Source: Mucilaginibacter flavidus
Lineage (GTDB): Bacteria; Bacteroidota; Bacteroidia; Sphingobacteriales; Sphingobacteriaceae
Assembly: GCF_024055575.1 (NCBI RefSeq)
Contig: NZ_JAMXOE010000002.1
Coordinates: 766,143-830,142, forward strand
DNA: 64,000 nucleotides
Direction of reading: 5' to 3'
Part shown: one piece after another, positions 18,185-28,653 of the stretch
Layout: every line of letters begins with the position of its first letter
How positions within the stretch are numbered: the first letter of the stretch is position 1
The notes under the pieces: model-generated
The model's input: the letters and a program-made list of their open reading frames with translations, nothing else
What the model was told of the DNA's origin: nothing
Databases searched by the model: none
Program-made: the position numbers and the translations under genes

Positions 18185-18508
18185 ATGCAAATTATAACAA
18201 GGGCTATTTGGATACTATCATTGGTGAGTTTGCTTACCGACATCTCAAGTGAGATGCTGTACCCGGTAATGCCCATATACTTAAAGCACATTGGCTTTTC
18301 GGTATTATTAATAGGAGTTTTAGAAGAACTTGCTGAAGCAGTTGCCGGGTTTAGTAAAGGCTATTTTGGCAAATTATCCGATCATCTTAGCAGACGGATA
18401 CCCTTTATTCGTTGGGGGTATTTTTTAAGTGCTCTGTTCAAGTGTTTTTCAATCCCAGAAAAGGCTTTGATTTATGAAGCGGCTCGACAAAAATATGGTA
18501 GTAACTGA
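18185..18508 (+). pseudogene. MFS transporter, truncated after about 88 residues
   Basis: The start is that of a complete MFS carrier (LVSLLTDISSEMLYPVMPIY; LLIGVLEELAEAVAGFSKGY; GKLSDHLSRRIPFIRWGYF). After ALFK the frame enters repeat copy 2 (the tail of the ART-like gene in another frame) and stops. Only the first two or three of about 12 spans remain, so it cannot transport. Confidence 0.85.
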
Positions 18509-18810
18509 ATATTCAAATAAATAGGCATAACGAACTTTGTTGGCAAGTTGTGATTATGGCTTTTAGTTCTTCAATATAAAAACTAAAAGCCACAATAACA
18601 GAAGTAACACGGCATAGATTTTCTGTTCTGAAAATTTTCTTTAATTCCCGCTCCAGTCAGGTGTCTTGAGAGATCAATGACCCGTTTCTTCATAGCTGTG
18701 TTTTTAAGTAAATCAGTTTTAATCAATCGAACGTATAGTAGAACCAAATAAAAATTAATGCAAAAGGGTGTAGAACTACCGAAAGCTAACTTCACAATTG
18801 TAATTATGTG
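18443..18810 (+). repeat. ~370-bp direct repeat, copy 2
   Basis: Counterpart of 14143-14510. It joins the truncated MFS gene with no intact coding sequence after it. The copy of the ART tail has lost a base and runs out of frame. Copy 2 keeps a perfect hairpin at 18558-18591 that copy 1 has lost. Confidence 0.75.
18558..18591. terminator. Perfect 11-bp hairpin in repeat copy 2
   Basis: GGCTTTTAGTT (18558-18568) and AACTAAAAGCC (18581-18591) flank a 12-base A/T-rich loop. It lies about 50 bases after the stop of the MFS remnant and probably was the terminator of the ancestral ART-like gene. Confidence 0.55.
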
Positions 18811-18843
18811 CAAATACAAATACAAAGTTACCGATCGTTATAA

Positions 18844-18966
18844 CAAAACGGCACGGGCATTGGGTTATCTACTGTTAAAGACTTGGTCACAGCTTTAAAT
18901 GGCACGATCAGGGTGTCGTCTAAACCGGGTGAAGGAGCTTCTTTTTTTATGTCCCTACCGAGATAA
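18844..18966 (+). pseudogene. C-terminal scrap of a histidine kinase
   Basis: The frame reads NGTGIGLSTVKDLVTALNGT, then SSKPGEGASFFMSLPR and stop. This is the G2 box and final strands of a histidine kinase ATPase domain, preceded by a stop codon. About 40 residues remain. Confidence 0.7.
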
Positions 18967-19336
18967 ATCTTGCTAAACAAATGGCCTAAAATTATTAGAC
19001 TGCATACGAAGTAGCCGTTCCTGGATGCAACGGCTACTTCGTGAAGAGGCAAAACATCTCTGTGTGCCGTATGTGAACATCAGCTGTCTATGGCGCCGGA
19101 TAATATGACCGCTGAACAGGTATTATTTCAGACTGGTATAATCCTATCTGCTGGTCGGCCTTTTTACTTGGTGCAATTGAGGACGGAGAATTGGCTTATG
19201 CCCTTTAGTAAGTACCCGTCGATTTGTTTATTAAAGCTGCCTTTGCGAAAATATCCTTAATCTGGATAAAACCAAATAATCAAACAAAGGTATTTGTTCA
19301 TGGTTTAATTCAATTACGAAGGTCAAACAATAAAGA
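18967..19336. other. 370-bp gene-free stretch with a perfect hairpin
   Basis: It holds the 14-bp hairpin at 19006-19042. Beyond that there are only short frames, such as MAPDNMTAEQVLFQTG, that I cannot assign; they may be decayed coding DNA. The VIT-type gene starts at its right edge. Confidence 0.4.
19006..19042. other. Perfect 14-bp hairpin with 9-base loop
   Basis: ACGAAGTAGCCGTT and AACGGCTACTTCGT flank CCTGGATGC. There is no U tract on either side. It could be a recombination site, a terminator of a lost gene or a dispersed repeat. Confidence 0.5.
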
Positions 19337-20026
19337 ATGGAACTGGAAAAGCATTATACCAATAGAAGTAGATGGCTCAGGGCGGCTGTTTTAGGTGCAA
19401 ACGATGGTATCCTTTCAACAACAAGTATAGCAATCGGAGTAGCTGCGGCCAGTACCACGAGAAGCCCGATCATTCTGGCAGCGTTAGCCGGATTAGTTGC
19501 AGGGGCATTATCAATGGCAGCGGGTGAATATGTTTCTGTCAGTTCACAGTCTGACATAGAAACTGCAGATTTAGAAAGAGAGAAGAAAGAGCTTGAAACC
19601 ATACCTGATATCGAGCTAAAAGAGCTTGCGAAAATATATGAAAAACGCGGCTTAGACATTAAATTGTCATTGCAGGTAGCTAAACAGCTTTCAAAGCACA
19701 ATGCCTTAGAAGCTCATGCTAAGGACGAATTAGGAATTAATGAATTTTCGCAGCCAAAGCCATTGCAGGCAGCTTTAGCTTCCGGCGCATCATTTATATC
19801 CGGCGGGTTGTTGCCCTTTTTGGTTTCTTTATTTGCCCCTATAGGTATGATGGTTATTTTGCTTTATTCTTTGGCCATTATATTTCTTGCATTGTCGGGA
19901 GCAATCGCCGCAAAGGCAGGTGGTTCAAGTATGGTGAAAGGTATTATCAGAATCTGCTTTTGGGGAACCATAGCCATGGGCATCACCGCTTTAGTTGGAT
20001 ATTTATTCAGCGTAAAGACCGGGTAA
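19337..20026 (+). CDS. VIT1/CCC1-family iron/manganese transporter
   Basis: 229 aa inner-membrane protein. Spans one and two carry the family pattern (AAVLGANDGILSTTSIAIGV; GALSMAAGEYVSVSSQSDIE). A charged cytoplasmic helical stretch follows (about 70-130, DLEREKKELETIPDIELKEL), then three more spans (ISGGLLPFLVSLFAP onward). Members move Fe2+ or Mn2+ out of the cytoplasm. Length is normal. It stands alone, 186 bases before ackA. Confidence 0.9.
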   Translation: MELEKHYTNRSRWLRAAVLGANDGILSTTSIAIGVAAASTTRSPIILAALAGLVAGALSMAAGEYVSVSSQSDIETADLEREKKELETIPDIELKELAKIYEKRGLDIKLSLQVAKQLSKHNALEAHAKDELGINEFSQPKPLQAALASGASFISGGLLPFLVSLFAPIGMMVILLYSLAIIFLALSGAIAAKAGGSSMVKGIIRICFWGTIAMGITALVGYLFSVKTG

Positions 20027-20087
20027 GTTCAAAACAGCTCCAACCTTACGCCAAATAATATTAATTTTAAATTAAAACCTTTACTGC

Positions 20088-20129
20088 TTTTATGGCTTAT
20101 ATCAGCAGTAGTTCTTAATGGCCATAAAA
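20088..20129. terminator. Hairpin downstream of the VIT gene
   Basis: TTTTATGGC (20088-20096) pairs with GCCATAAAA (20121-20129) across a 24-base loop. It lies about 60 bases after the VIT stop and ends in A/T. A weak terminator is likely. Confidence 0.4.
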
Positions 20130-20212
20130 TTGCAACCGAACATAAAAGGCCTTTAAATTATTTCGTTCCTGCCCAATACTACTGCTTTCAATTATTCCCA
20201 TAAAAATCTACT

Positions 20213-21412
20213 ATGACGAGATCGAACAAGGGCTCTGTATTGACCATCAATGGCGGTTCGTTCAGCATTAAGTTTGCGCTGTATGCTATTAAAACCCCTT
20301 TATCGCTTTTATTGTCGGGTCAGGTGGAAAATATTGGTACCCAAACCTGCAAGCTCAGTTTTACAAAGGCTGGTTCGGAACAAAACATCATCGATATAAA
20401 AGGTGGCGATCACCATGAAGCCGGTAATGCTTTATTAGACTGGCTGGAAAAACAGGATGCCTTTGATCATATTAAAGCGGTCGGGCACCGGGTGGTTCAC
20501 GGGCTGGAACATACCATGCCTGAAAAAATTACAACTCAATTATTGGGTAAACTAAAAGAAATAAGCGCTTATGACCCGGAGCACTTACCGGAAGAAATTA
20601 AGATGATCGGGCTGCTCAGCAAGCGCTACAGATCCATCGTACAGGTGGCCTGCTTTGATACCGCATTTCATGCTACCATGCCAACGGTGGCTAAACTATT
20701 GGCTATTCCACGCCGGTTCAGTAAGGCCGGTATCAGGCGCTACGGTTTCCATGGGCTCTCTTATGCCTACCTCATGGAGGAATTGGAAAGGATCGCCGGT
20801 AAGGAAGCTGCTAAGGGCAAGGTTATTATAGCGCACCTGGGCAGCGGTGCCAGTCTTGCCGCTGTCAAAAATGGCAAAAGCATGGATACCAGTATGGGCT
20901 TTACGCCAACTGCTGGTATACCAATGAGCACGCGGACAGGTGACCTTGATCCGGGTGTGGCGGCTTACCTGATGCAACACGAAAAATTGAGTCCATACCA
21001 GTTCAATCACCTGGTCAACCATGAATCGGGCCTGCTTGGTATTTCGGAAACCAGCGCTGATATGCGGCAGCTGCTCAAAATCCGTCATGCCGATCACCGC
21101 GCTGCCGAAGCCATTGAATTTTTTTGCTATCAAACTAAAAAATATATCGGGGCTTACGCCGCCGTTTTAGGGGGTTTAGACACTTTGGTGTTTTCCGGTG
21201 GCATTGGCGAACATGCGCCTGCGGTACGGGATAGGATATGTGCTGATCTTGAATTTTTAGGAATTGACCTGGATAAAAAGAAGAATGCTGAAAATGCAGC
21301 GATCATCTCTAAAAGCACTGGCAAGGTTACCATTCGCGTTATTCCAACCAACGAAGAATTAATGATAGCCCGCATGGTTTGCAGGGTAATAAAACAGGAT
21401 ATTAAAAAATAA
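20213..21412 (+). CDS. ackA: Acetate kinase
   Basis: Converts acetyl phosphate and ADP to acetate and ATP. 399 aa, standard length. The ASKHA-fold phosphate-1 region ([15 protein letters not shown]), the histidine motif ([10 protein letters not shown]), [55 protein letters not shown] and the late GGIGEHAP motif are all present. Ser replaces the usual Asn near NGGSFS-IKF, where family members often read NxGSSSxK. The xfp gene starts two bases after its stop, so the acetyl phosphate made by phosphoketolase is used directly for ATP. Confidence 0.95.
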   Translation: MTRSNKGSVLTINGGSFSIKFALYAIKTPLSLLLSGQVENIGTQTCKLSFTKAGSEQNIIDIKGGDHHEAGNALLDWLEKQDAFDHIKAVGHRVVHGLEHTMPEKITTQLLGKLKEISAYDPEHLPEEIKMIGLLSKRYRSIVQVACFDTAFHATMPTVAKLLAIPRRFSKAGIRRYGFHGLSYAYLMEELERIAGKEAAKGKVIIAHLGSGASLAAVKNGKSMDTSMGFTPTAGIPMSTRTGDLDPGVAAYLMQHEKLSPYQFNHLVNHESGLLGISETSADMRQLLKIRHADHRAAEAIEFFCYQTKKYIGAYAAVLGGLDTLVFSGGIGEHAPAVRDRICADLEFLGIDLDKKKNAENAAIISKSTGKVTIRVIPTNEELMIARMVCRVIKQDIKK

Positions 21413-21414
21413 TT

Positions 21415-23814
21415 ATGGAAACAGAATTGATGAAACCGGAAACGTTAAGCCCCGAATTATTATACAAGATCAATGCCTATTGGCGTGCGGCTAACTATTT
21501 GTCTGTCGGGCAACTTTATTTGCGGCATAATCCTTTATTAAAAGAACCCTTAAAGCTGGAGCATGTGAAAAATATGTTGCTGGGCCATTGGGGTACAACG
21601 CCGGGACAGAACTTTATTTATACCCATTTGAACCGGATCATTAAACGCTTCGACCTGAACATGATCTATATTTCGGGCCCCGGGCATGGCGGCCCGGCGG
21701 TGGTAGCGGGTACCTATCTGGAAGGTACCTATACGGAGGTGTATCCCAATATCACGCAGGACGAAGAAGGTTTAAAAAGGCTTTTTACCCAATTTTCTTA
21801 CCCGGGTGGAATCTCCAGCCACGCGTCGCCACAAACACCAGGTTCCATTCATGAAGGCGGCGAACTGGGTTATTCGCTTAGTCATGCTTTTGGCGCGGTA
21901 CTGGATAACCCGGACCTGATCGCGGCCTGTGTGGTCGGAGACGGCGAAGCAGAAACAGGCCCATTGGCTACGGCGTGGCATTCCAACAAATTTTTAAACC
22001 CGCTTACCGATGGGGTGGTATTACCCATACTCCATTTAAATGGATACAAAATATCTAATCCAACAATATTAGCGCGCATTAGCCATGAAGAACTGGAACA
22101 ATTGTTTTTGGGTTACGGCTGGAAACCTTATTTTGTCGAGGGGGATGACCCGTCCCTTATGCACCAGGAAATGGCCGCCGTATTAGACCAGGCCATCGGA
22201 CATATCCGGCAGATCAAAAACGATGCAGCTATTAATGGGGTTACGGAACGTCCACGCTGGCCGATGATCGTATTGAGATCGCCCAAAGGATGGACCGGGC
22301 CTAAAGAAGTTGATGGCTTTAAGATCGAAGGGAATTTCAGGGCGCACCAAATACCGCTCGCCGTTTCTGCATCTGCTCCGCCAGCGCATTTGCAGCTATT
22401 GGAAAACTGGATGAAGAGCTACAAGCCCGAAGAATTGTTTGATGATAAAGGACAATTGATGCCCGAACTGGCTGAACTGGCGCCAAAAGGAGAAAGACGT
22501 ATGGGCGCTAATCCGCATGCTAACGGGGGCCAGTTATTACGCGACCTGCGAATGCCCGATTTTAGGAATTATGGTTGCGAAGTAGGTGCACCGGGAGTGG
22601 ATGGCGAAGGCGACACTTACGTCTCCGGCCGTTTTTTACGGGATGTGATCAAAGAGAATAGCACAAACCGAAATTTCCGGATCTTCGGGCCGGATGAAAC
22701 GGCTTCCAATAAATTGGAAGCTATATTTGAAGTAACCCCGCGCCAATGGGAGGCACCGGTTATAGCCAGTGATGAGTTTCTGGCACCCGAAGGCAGTGTG
22801 ATGGAAATGCTGAGTGAGCACCAGTGCGAGGGCTGGCTGGAAGGTTACCTGTTAACCGGCAGGCATGGTTTATTTAACTGCTACGAGGCATTCATCCATA
22901 TTGTGGATTCGATGTTTAACCAGCATGCCAAATGGTTGAAAATTACTTTAGAATTGCCCTGGCGGCGAAAGATCGCTTCATTAAATATTTTACTAACCTC
23001 CACAGTCTGGCGGCAGGACCATAATGGCTTCACCCACCAGGACCCCGGCTTTATTGATCACGTGGTGAATAAGAAAGCAAATATTGTACGCGTATATCTT
23101 CCCCCTGATGCCAATTGTCTTTTATCGGTAATGGATCATTGTTTGCGCAGCTTTCATTACGTTAACGTAATAGTTGCGGGTAAGCACCCTGCGCCGCAAT
23201 GGCTCACTATGGAACAAGCGGTAGACCATTGTACGCGCGGCATCGGTATATGGAACTTCGCCAGCAATGACCAGGAAGCGGAACCGGATGTGGTTATGGC
23301 CTGTTGTGGCGATGTGCCGACATTAGAAGTATTGGCGGCCGTTTCCATTTTGCGCGAACATTTGCCCGAACTCAAGATACGGGTGATCAACGTAGTGGAT
23401 CTGTTTAAGCTTCAGAAGAGTAGCGAACATACGCACGGCCTGAGCGACCCCGACTATAACGCCTTGTTCACAACCGACAAACCCGTGGTGTTCGCTTTCC
23501 ACGGCTACCCCTGGTTAGTGCACCGTTTAACGTACAACCGGGCTAATAACGTCAATATGCACGTAAGGGGCTATAAGGAGGAAGGAACCATCACCACCTC
23601 ATTTGATATGACGGTGCTTAACGAAATGGATAGGTTTCATCTGGTGATGGATGTGATAGACCGCCTGCCGCAAACCCGCACTAAAGGCGTTTATTTGAAA
23701 CAAATGTTACAGGATAAACTAACGGAACATAAACACTATATTGGTGCCCATGGTAAAGATATGCCCGAAATCCTGAACTGGAAATGGGACGCCATTAAGC
23801 CATCAAAAGCATGA
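21415..23814 (+). CDS. xfp: Xylulose-5-phosphate/fructose-6-phosphate phosphoketolase
   Basis: Thiamine-diphosphate enzyme that splits xylulose 5-phosphate or fructose 6-phosphate with phosphate, giving acetyl phosphate. 799 aa, full length. Diagnostic stretches: [40 protein letters not shown], the ThDP/Mg site [20 protein letters not shown], and SVWRQ-type [17 protein letters not shown]. It lies two bases after ackA and 45 bases before mgtA, so the three genes probably form one transcript. The pair lets the cell make ATP from pentose phosphates without oxygen-linked respiration. Confidence 0.96.
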   Translation: METELMKPETLSPELLYKINAYWRAANYLSVGQLYLRHNPLLKEPLKLEHVKNMLLGHWGTTPGQNFIYTHLNRIIKRFDLNMIYISGPGHGGPAVVAGTYLEGTYTEVYPNITQDEEGLKRLFTQFSYPGGISSHASPQTPGSIHEGGELGYSLSHAFGAVLDNPDLIAACVVGDGEAETGPLATAWHSNKFLNPLTDGVVLPILHLNGYKISNPTILARISHEELEQLFLGYGWKPYFVEGDDPSLMHQEMAAVLDQAIGHIRQIKNDAAINGVTERPRWPMIVLRSPKGWTGPKEVDGFKIEGNFRAHQIPLAVSASAPPAHLQLLENWMKSYKPEELFDDKGQLMPELAELAPKGERRMGANPHANGGQLLRDLRMPDFRNYGCEVGAPGVDGEGDTYVSGRFLRDVIKENSTNRNFRIFGPDETASNKLEAIFEVTPRQWEAPVIASDEFLAPEGSVMEMLSEHQCEGWLEGYLLTGRHGLFNCYEAFIHIVDSMFNQHAKWLKITLELPWRRKIASLNILLTSTVWRQDHNGFTHQDPGFIDHVVNKKANIVRVYLPPDANCLLSVMDHCLRSFHYVNVIVAGKHPAPQWLTMEQAVDHCTRGIGIWNFASNDQEAEPDVVMACCGDVPTLEVLAAVSILREHLPELKIRVINVVDLFKLQKSSEHTHGLSDPDYNALFTTDKPVVFAFHGYPWLVHRLTYNRANNVNMHVRGYKEEGTITTSFDMTVLNEMDRFHLVMDVIDRLPQTRTKGVYLKQMLQDKLTEHKHYIGAHGKDMPEILNWKWDAIKPSKA

Positions 23815-23859
23815 TTGAAAATTAATCCCTGTTAACCGTGCATAAAAAAGGCTAATCAA

Positions 23860-26421
23860 ATGGAAACGAAAACAGATCAACCTTTTTGGCACCTGGATAA
23901 AGCGGGAGCTTTAAAGCAGTTCGGGGTTAACGAGCAGGGGCTAAGTGATCGGGAGGCGATCAAAAGGCGGACGCAATATGGCCCTAATACCATCAAAGCC
24001 AACACGTCATCATCGGCATTACTTCTCTTCCTCTCGCAATTTAAAAGCCCCATCACCCTGATGCTGATCGCCGCTGCATTGCTGTCGGCCGGCCTGGGTG
24101 ATGTGGCCGATACGTTGATCATCCTGGCTATTGTAATGATCAGCAGTTTTCTGGGCTTCTGGCAGGAAAAAGGCGCTTCGGATGCGGTAAAAGAGCTGAT
24201 GAAAATGGTACAACTGCATTGTAATGTTTTGAGGGACGGGAAGACCAAAGAGATACCGGTTGAAAATGTCGTTCCGGGCGATGTGGTGATCTTATCTGCC
24301 GGCGATGTGATCCCCGGGGATAGCCTGATCCTGGAGTCGCAGGAACTATTTGTTGATGAAGCCGCCTTTACCGGCGAAACCTATCCGGTAGAAAAGAATG
24401 CCGGCGTTTTGCCCGCCAGTACGCCGCTGGCCAAAAGAAGCAATGCGCTCTTTATGGGCTCGCATGTCATCAGCGGCAAGGCCAGCGCACTCATCATAAA
24501 AACTGGTAAACAAACGGAATTCGGACAAATATCCGCAGGCTTGCAGGCCAGGGTACCCGAAACTGATTTTGAAAAAGGGATCCGGAAATTCGGTTACATG
24601 CTAATGGAGATCACTTTGTTGCTGGTGATCATCATTTTTGGCATCAATGTGTTTTTGCACAAGCCGGTGCTCGATTCCTTCCTGTTCTCCTTAGCCTTAG
24701 CCGTAGGTTTAACGCCGCAATTGCTGCCCGCCATCATCAGTGTCAACCTGTCTACGGGCGCGCGGCGCATGGCTAAGCAACAGGTGATCGTTAAACGCCT
24801 GTCATCCATTGAAAACTTTGGCAGCATGAACATTCTGTGTTCCGATAAAACAGGCACCATTACCGAAGGTAAAGTGAAATTAAAAGATACGCTGGATATC
24901 AACGGGCGGCACAGCGATAAGGTTTTACAATACGCCTGGCTCAACGCCTCCCTGCAGCAGGGTTTTAATAACCCCATAGATGCCGCAATTTGTGCGGAAT
25001 ATAAAGGCCCGGCAAATACGTACCAGGTGCAAACAGAGATCCCCTATGATTTTATCCGTAAGCGACTCACCATACAGTTAAAAAACCAAAAAGAGAATTT
25101 TGCCATTACCAAAGGCGCATTAAATAATATTTTAGCAGTTTGCAGCCAGGTTGAAACCGTCGGCGGGAAGGTACAGGCTATTGCGGATAGCACGGCCGCT
25201 ATACATAAGCAATACGAGCAATTGAGCGCCGCTGGTTACCGTACATTAGGCGTGGCCTACAAACCTGCCGATGCCAAACAGGATTTTACCAAAGCCGACG
25301 AGAAGGACATGGTATTTATAGGTTTCATCACCTTGTTTGACCCACTGAAGGCCAATGTTGCCGATCTGATGGCTAAAATGAACGACCTCGGTGTAAAACT
25401 AAAATTCATCACCGGCGACAACGCCCTGGTGGCCAAAAGCCTGGCTTTGCAAATAGGAATTACAGACCCGCAAATACTAACCGGCGGCGACCTGCTGAAG
25501 ATGACCAATGCGGCGTTGTTTCACAAAGCGCCCCTAACGGATGTATTTGCTGAAGTGGAGCCCAATCAAAAAGAAAGGATCATCACCATTTTAAAAAAGG
25601 CAGGCAACGTAGTAGGGTTTATGGGCGATGGCATAAACGATGCCCCGGCGCTCCACACCGCCGATGTAGGCATATCTGTAAATACTGCGGTAGATGTAGC
25701 CAAGGAAGCGGCAGACATAGTATTGTTAAGCAGCGGCCTCGAAGTGTTGATCGATGGCATTATCGAAGGCCGCAAAACGTTTGCCAATACCATGAAATAT
25801 ATTTTTATGGCTACCAGCGCAAATTTTGGCAATATGTTCAGTATGGCGGGGGCATCATTATTCTTGAAATTCCTGCCCCTGCTGCCGAAACAGATCCTGT
25901 TGACCAACCTTTTAACCGACTTTCCCGAAATGGCCATCGCTACAGACAGGGTCGACCAGATCAATATTCAATCGCCGCAACGCTGGGACCTGCGGTTCAT
26001 CAAACGGTTTATGATCACCTTTGGGTTACTGAGTTCTGTTTTTGACTACCTCACTTTTGGGGTATTGATATTTGTGTTTCATGCGAACGAAAAGGTGTTT
26101 CAAACCGGGTGGTTTGCCGAATCGGTAATCTCCGCCACGCTGATCGTATTGGTAGTCAGGACGCGGCTGCCATTTTTTAAAAGTCTGCCGGGCAAATATT
26201 TGGCTATCGCTACGGTAATGATCCTGCTACTGGTACTGGCACTTCCGCTGACACCTTTAGCCGCCTGGTTCGGGTTTACCCGGCTGCCTTTATCCTATTA
26301 TGGCTGGATGCTGCTTATCATTGTATGCTACCTCGGCTCGGCCGAACTGGCGAAAAGAGCGTTTTATAGAAAGATGAATGCTGCTGCAAACAAGCAAATG
26401 TTAACGGTGTTGAAAGAGTGA
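23860..26421 (+). CDS. mgtA: MgtA-type P-type Mg2+ ATPase (copy 1)
   Basis: 853 aa inner-membrane P3B ATPase. Actuator loop FVDEAAFTGETYPVEK, phosphorylation site CSDKTGTITEG, nucleotide-binding KGALNN, hinge GFMGDGINDAPALHTADVGI and about ten spans are all present, so it should be active. E. coli MgtA imports Mg2+. A second, closely similar copy lies at 55893-58430 on the other strand. It is third in the ackA-xfp unit. Part of the downstream intergenic DNA holds a kaiC relic. Confidence 0.92.
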   Translation: METKTDQPFWHLDKAGALKQFGVNEQGLSDREAIKRRTQYGPNTIKANTSSSALLLFLSQFKSPITLMLIAAALLSAGLGDVADTLIILAIVMISSFLGFWQEKGASDAVKELMKMVQLHCNVLRDGKTKEIPVENVVPGDVVILSAGDVIPGDSLILESQELFVDEAAFTGETYPVEKNAGVLPASTPLAKRSNALFMGSHVISGKASALIIKTGKQTEFGQISAGLQARVPETDFEKGIRKFGYMLMEITLLLVIIIFGINVFLHKPVLDSFLFSLALAVGLTPQLLPAIISVNLSTGARRMAKQQVIVKRLSSIENFGSMNILCSDKTGTITEGKVKLKDTLDINGRHSDKVLQYAWLNASLQQGFNNPIDAAICAEYKGPANTYQVQTEIPYDFIRKRLTIQLKNQKENFAITKGALNNILAVCSQVETVGGKVQAIADSTAAIHKQYEQLSAAGYRTLGVAYKPADAKQDFTKADEKDMVFIGFITLFDPLKANVADLMAKMNDLGVKLKFITGDNALVAKSLALQIGITDPQILTGGDLLKMTNAALFHKAPLTDVFAEVEPNQKERIITILKKAGNVVGFMGDGINDAPALHTADVGISVNTAVDVAKEAADIVLLSSGLEVLIDGIIEGRKTFANTMKYIFMATSANFGNMFSMAGASLFLKFLPLLPKQILLTNLLTDFPEMAIATDRVDQINIQSPQRWDLRFIKRFMITFGLLSSVFDYLTFGVLIFVFHANEKVFQTGWFAESVISATLIVLVVRTRLPFFKSLPGKYLAIATVMILLLVLALPLTPLAAWFGFTRLPLSYYGWMLLIIVCYLGSAELAKRAFYRKMNAAANKQMLTVLKE

Positions 26422-26516
26422 ATGTATGATGGATATAAGAGTACTGAAAACATCGTTAACCATTCAATGGCCGGCGATAAAAGGAAAAAAAAGACTATTC
26501 TAAACGTTAAAATAAC

Positions 26517-26785
26517 ATGAAAAAAAGTGCTGATCTTCCTAAGCAACTACAAAAGTGCCTCACCGGTATAAAAGGCTTTGATGAAATTACGGAAGGGAAC
26601 TTTATAAAGACGTAGCTTCTCTAAACATGGATTTACATGGGCTTGTTTCCCAAAAAAAAATCCTTATAGAACATGTTCTTTTGGAGCGAAAAGATATTCA
26701 AGAGCTTGACTTTAACCTGGAAGGGTTATTCGTTCGTTTGGAATATTCCATGAAATTTTGTTTTAAATTACTGCATGGGGTTTAA
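26517..26785 (+). pseudogene. Relic of a KaiC-like ATPase gene
   Basis: The first piece (26517-26615) reads LPKQLQKCLTGIKGFDEITE, the usual KaiC N-terminus, and stops before Walker A. The second piece (26627-26785) reads VSQKKILIEHVLLERKDIQE and LDFNLEGLFVRLEYSM, which matches the region about 100 residues further in KaiC-like proteins. The core between and everything after are deleted. Confidence 0.65.
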
Positions 26786-26863
26786 GTTCGACCACTGTAG
26801 TAAAAAAATTAGTGTTGAGAGAAGATTATCCACTTAATTCTTGGTTTGCGATTTTGCTTTTAA

Positions 26864-27940
26864 TTACTGTACGGTTAGGTAAACCTGAAATTCAGAACCT
26901 TTGCCTAACTCGCTTTTCAGTAAGATTTTCCCCCCAGAATTAGTTACTATCTCATTGACCAGATACAAGCCGATACCAGTGCCTTCAACAGTATTTTCGA
27001 TACGGCTATATTTTGAAAATACTTCTTTATATTTACTTTCCTCTATCCCAATACCATTATCCTTTACACTTATCACGATATATTTTTTTTCTTTTCTTGT
27101 ACTTATTGTTATTTCAGGAGTTCGATCTGGTGATTGGAACTTGATGGCGTTATTTACCAGATTATAAATTATACTTCTTAGTTTTCTTCGGGAATACAAT
27201 ATCCGGGACACTTTAATATTACTACTAATTATGGCGCCGGATTCCATAATCGTTCCAGCCAGGGTAAGACGAACATCCTCAAGGATATTTTCAAAATCTA
27301 TACGCTCTTCCTCTACTTTATATTTATGCTTTAGCTTACCAGCATCAGTCAACTCCGTTATAATAGTTTGCATTTTTTTTATGGAACTTTCTAAAACCCC
27401 GAAAAACATTAAAAATATTTTGGACTTATCCGTGGAAACCTTTTTAAGTTGATTAATAGTTAGCAGTAAACTGGTTAACGGACCTTTAATGTCATGAGAT
27501 ATGGTGTCAAGTAAGGTTTCATGATCGGCAATGAGCATTTCCTGATTGACCAGATCTTTAATCCGTGCTGTTATTTCTACAAATGTGATAATTACCCCAT
27601 TTGTTTTTTTAGTTTTGGTAATAACATAGGGTATAATGTTCATCTGATACCATCTTAAATCAGTTGTCTGGATTTCTTTTTCAAGGATTTCATTACTGTG
27701 GATGACTTGTTCAATATTCTCAACTATAGTAGGAAAGCGAAAATTATCTTTAATGTCATCGATATTCTTCCCTACATCTTCTGTTTTTAAGGAAAACTGT
27801 TTCATGGCCGGAGGTGTAAACTTCCGTAAAATCAAGTCACTATCGACAAATAACTGCGGAATGATCGTGTTTCTGAAATAATTCTCTAACTCATCATTTA
27901 GCTTAATGAGTTTTTTAATTTTTTGATCTTGATTAACCAT
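26864..27940 (-). CDS. PAS-domain sensor histidine kinase, soluble
   Basis: 358 aa, no membrane span. A helical start and a PAS domain at about 20-130 (IPQLFVDSDLILRKFTPPAM; RWYQMNIIPY) of the kind found in CheB/CheR-PAS kinases, then HisKA (TISHDIKGPLTSLLLTINQL, phosphoacceptor His), N box (NLVNNAIKF), G1 (DNGIGIEESKYKEVFSKYSR) and G2 (EGTGIGLYLVNEIV). All catalytic boxes are intact. No response regulator is next to it, and it converges with the kaiC relic. KaiC-like genes often neighbour such kinases, so it may be the survivor of that group. The signal is unknown. Confidence 0.9.
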   Translation of the reverse strand: MVNQDQKIKKLIKLNDELENYFRNTIIPQLFVDSDLILRKFTPPAMKQFSLKTEDVGKNIDDIKDNFRFPTIVENIEQVIHSNEILEKEIQTTDLRWYQMNIIPYVITKTKKTNGVIITFVEITARIKDLVNQEMLIADHETLLDTISHDIKGPLTSLLLTINQLKKVSTDKSKIFLMFFGVLESSIKKMQTIITELTDAGKLKHKYKVEEERIDFENILEDVRLTLAGTIMESGAIISSNIKVSRILYSRRKLRSIIYNLVNNAIKFQSPDRTPEITISTRKEKKYIVISVKDNGIGIEESKYKEVFSKYSRIENTVEGTGIGLYLVNEIVTNSGGKILLKSELGKGSEFQVYLTVQ

Positions 27941-27983
27941 ATTCTATTATAAGTTCACAAAAAAAAAGTATTTTTTGGCCTAT

Positions 27984-28309
27984 CTAAAATGCCAATTGAA
28001 ATAATATATACAGGTAGAGAAGATTAATAAATTGGCCTTTTTCACTTTTGTAATGCTCTATAGTATCAGCAGATCGCATTTGCGCTCTGTTTGGATCATC
28101 TCCTACATTGCGGAAAGCCCGGCGCTTACGAAGCAAATCCCAATACTTATCAAGTTCAGATTTAATTGTATGTAAGTATGAACATACTGATCAGTTAGTT
28201 CAGAATTGCCATATAAATGCTCTCCTTTTTCCGTAAGTTGTCTGATATGATTTATAATTAAATTATCTTCTTTTTTTTCTTCCCTGATATATTTAGTTAA
28301 ATATTGTCT
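27984..28309 (-). pseudogene. Relic of a DUF2630-like gene
   Basis: One frame reads LIINHIRQLTEKGEHLYGNS. The next reads SELDKYWDLLRKRRAFRNVG, DDPNRAQMRSADTIEHY. Together they match the layout of DUF2630 proteins (about 80 aa). A frameshift lies in between, no start codon remains, and the end runs on. I see nothing else in 27941-28359. Confidence 0.55.
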
Positions 28310-28359
28310 TTAAGAAGGTTATTAATCTATAAGTGTTTTATAAGAGAGCCAGTCGTCTG

Positions 28360-28653
28360 CTAACTGCATCTTTCAAGCAGGAAATCATGAAGGTGTTGTT
28401 CAAGTAAGTCTGTATTGTATTCAGTAACGTCACCGTTATTTGATAGTTCTATTTCATTCTCATTAACGGTAATGGTAAATACAGCACCATCTATAATTTC
28501 GAGGAAGTAGACATTGATCACGTCATATACATGAGCATATTCTATGCTCAGGCTGGAATACAGTTTGATATTGATCTCATTCGCGAAGTCGCTTTGCAAA
28601 CTTTGGAAAAGTGTCTCAGCACTTACCAGATGTGTATTTTTTATTGAGTGCAT
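28360..28653 (-). CDS. Hypothetical protein, 97 aa
   Basis: Acidic soluble protein with mixed beta content (NVYFLEIIDGAVFTITVNEN; EHLH-like LLEQHLHDFLLERCS). No known family. The codon pattern and clean start look like a real gene. No close neighbour suggests a role. Confidence 0.45.
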   Translation of the reverse strand: MHSIKNTHLVSAETLFQSLQSDFANEINIKLYSSLSIEYAHVYDVINVYFLEIIDGAVFTITVNENEIELSNNGDVTEYNTDLLEQHLHDFLLERCS

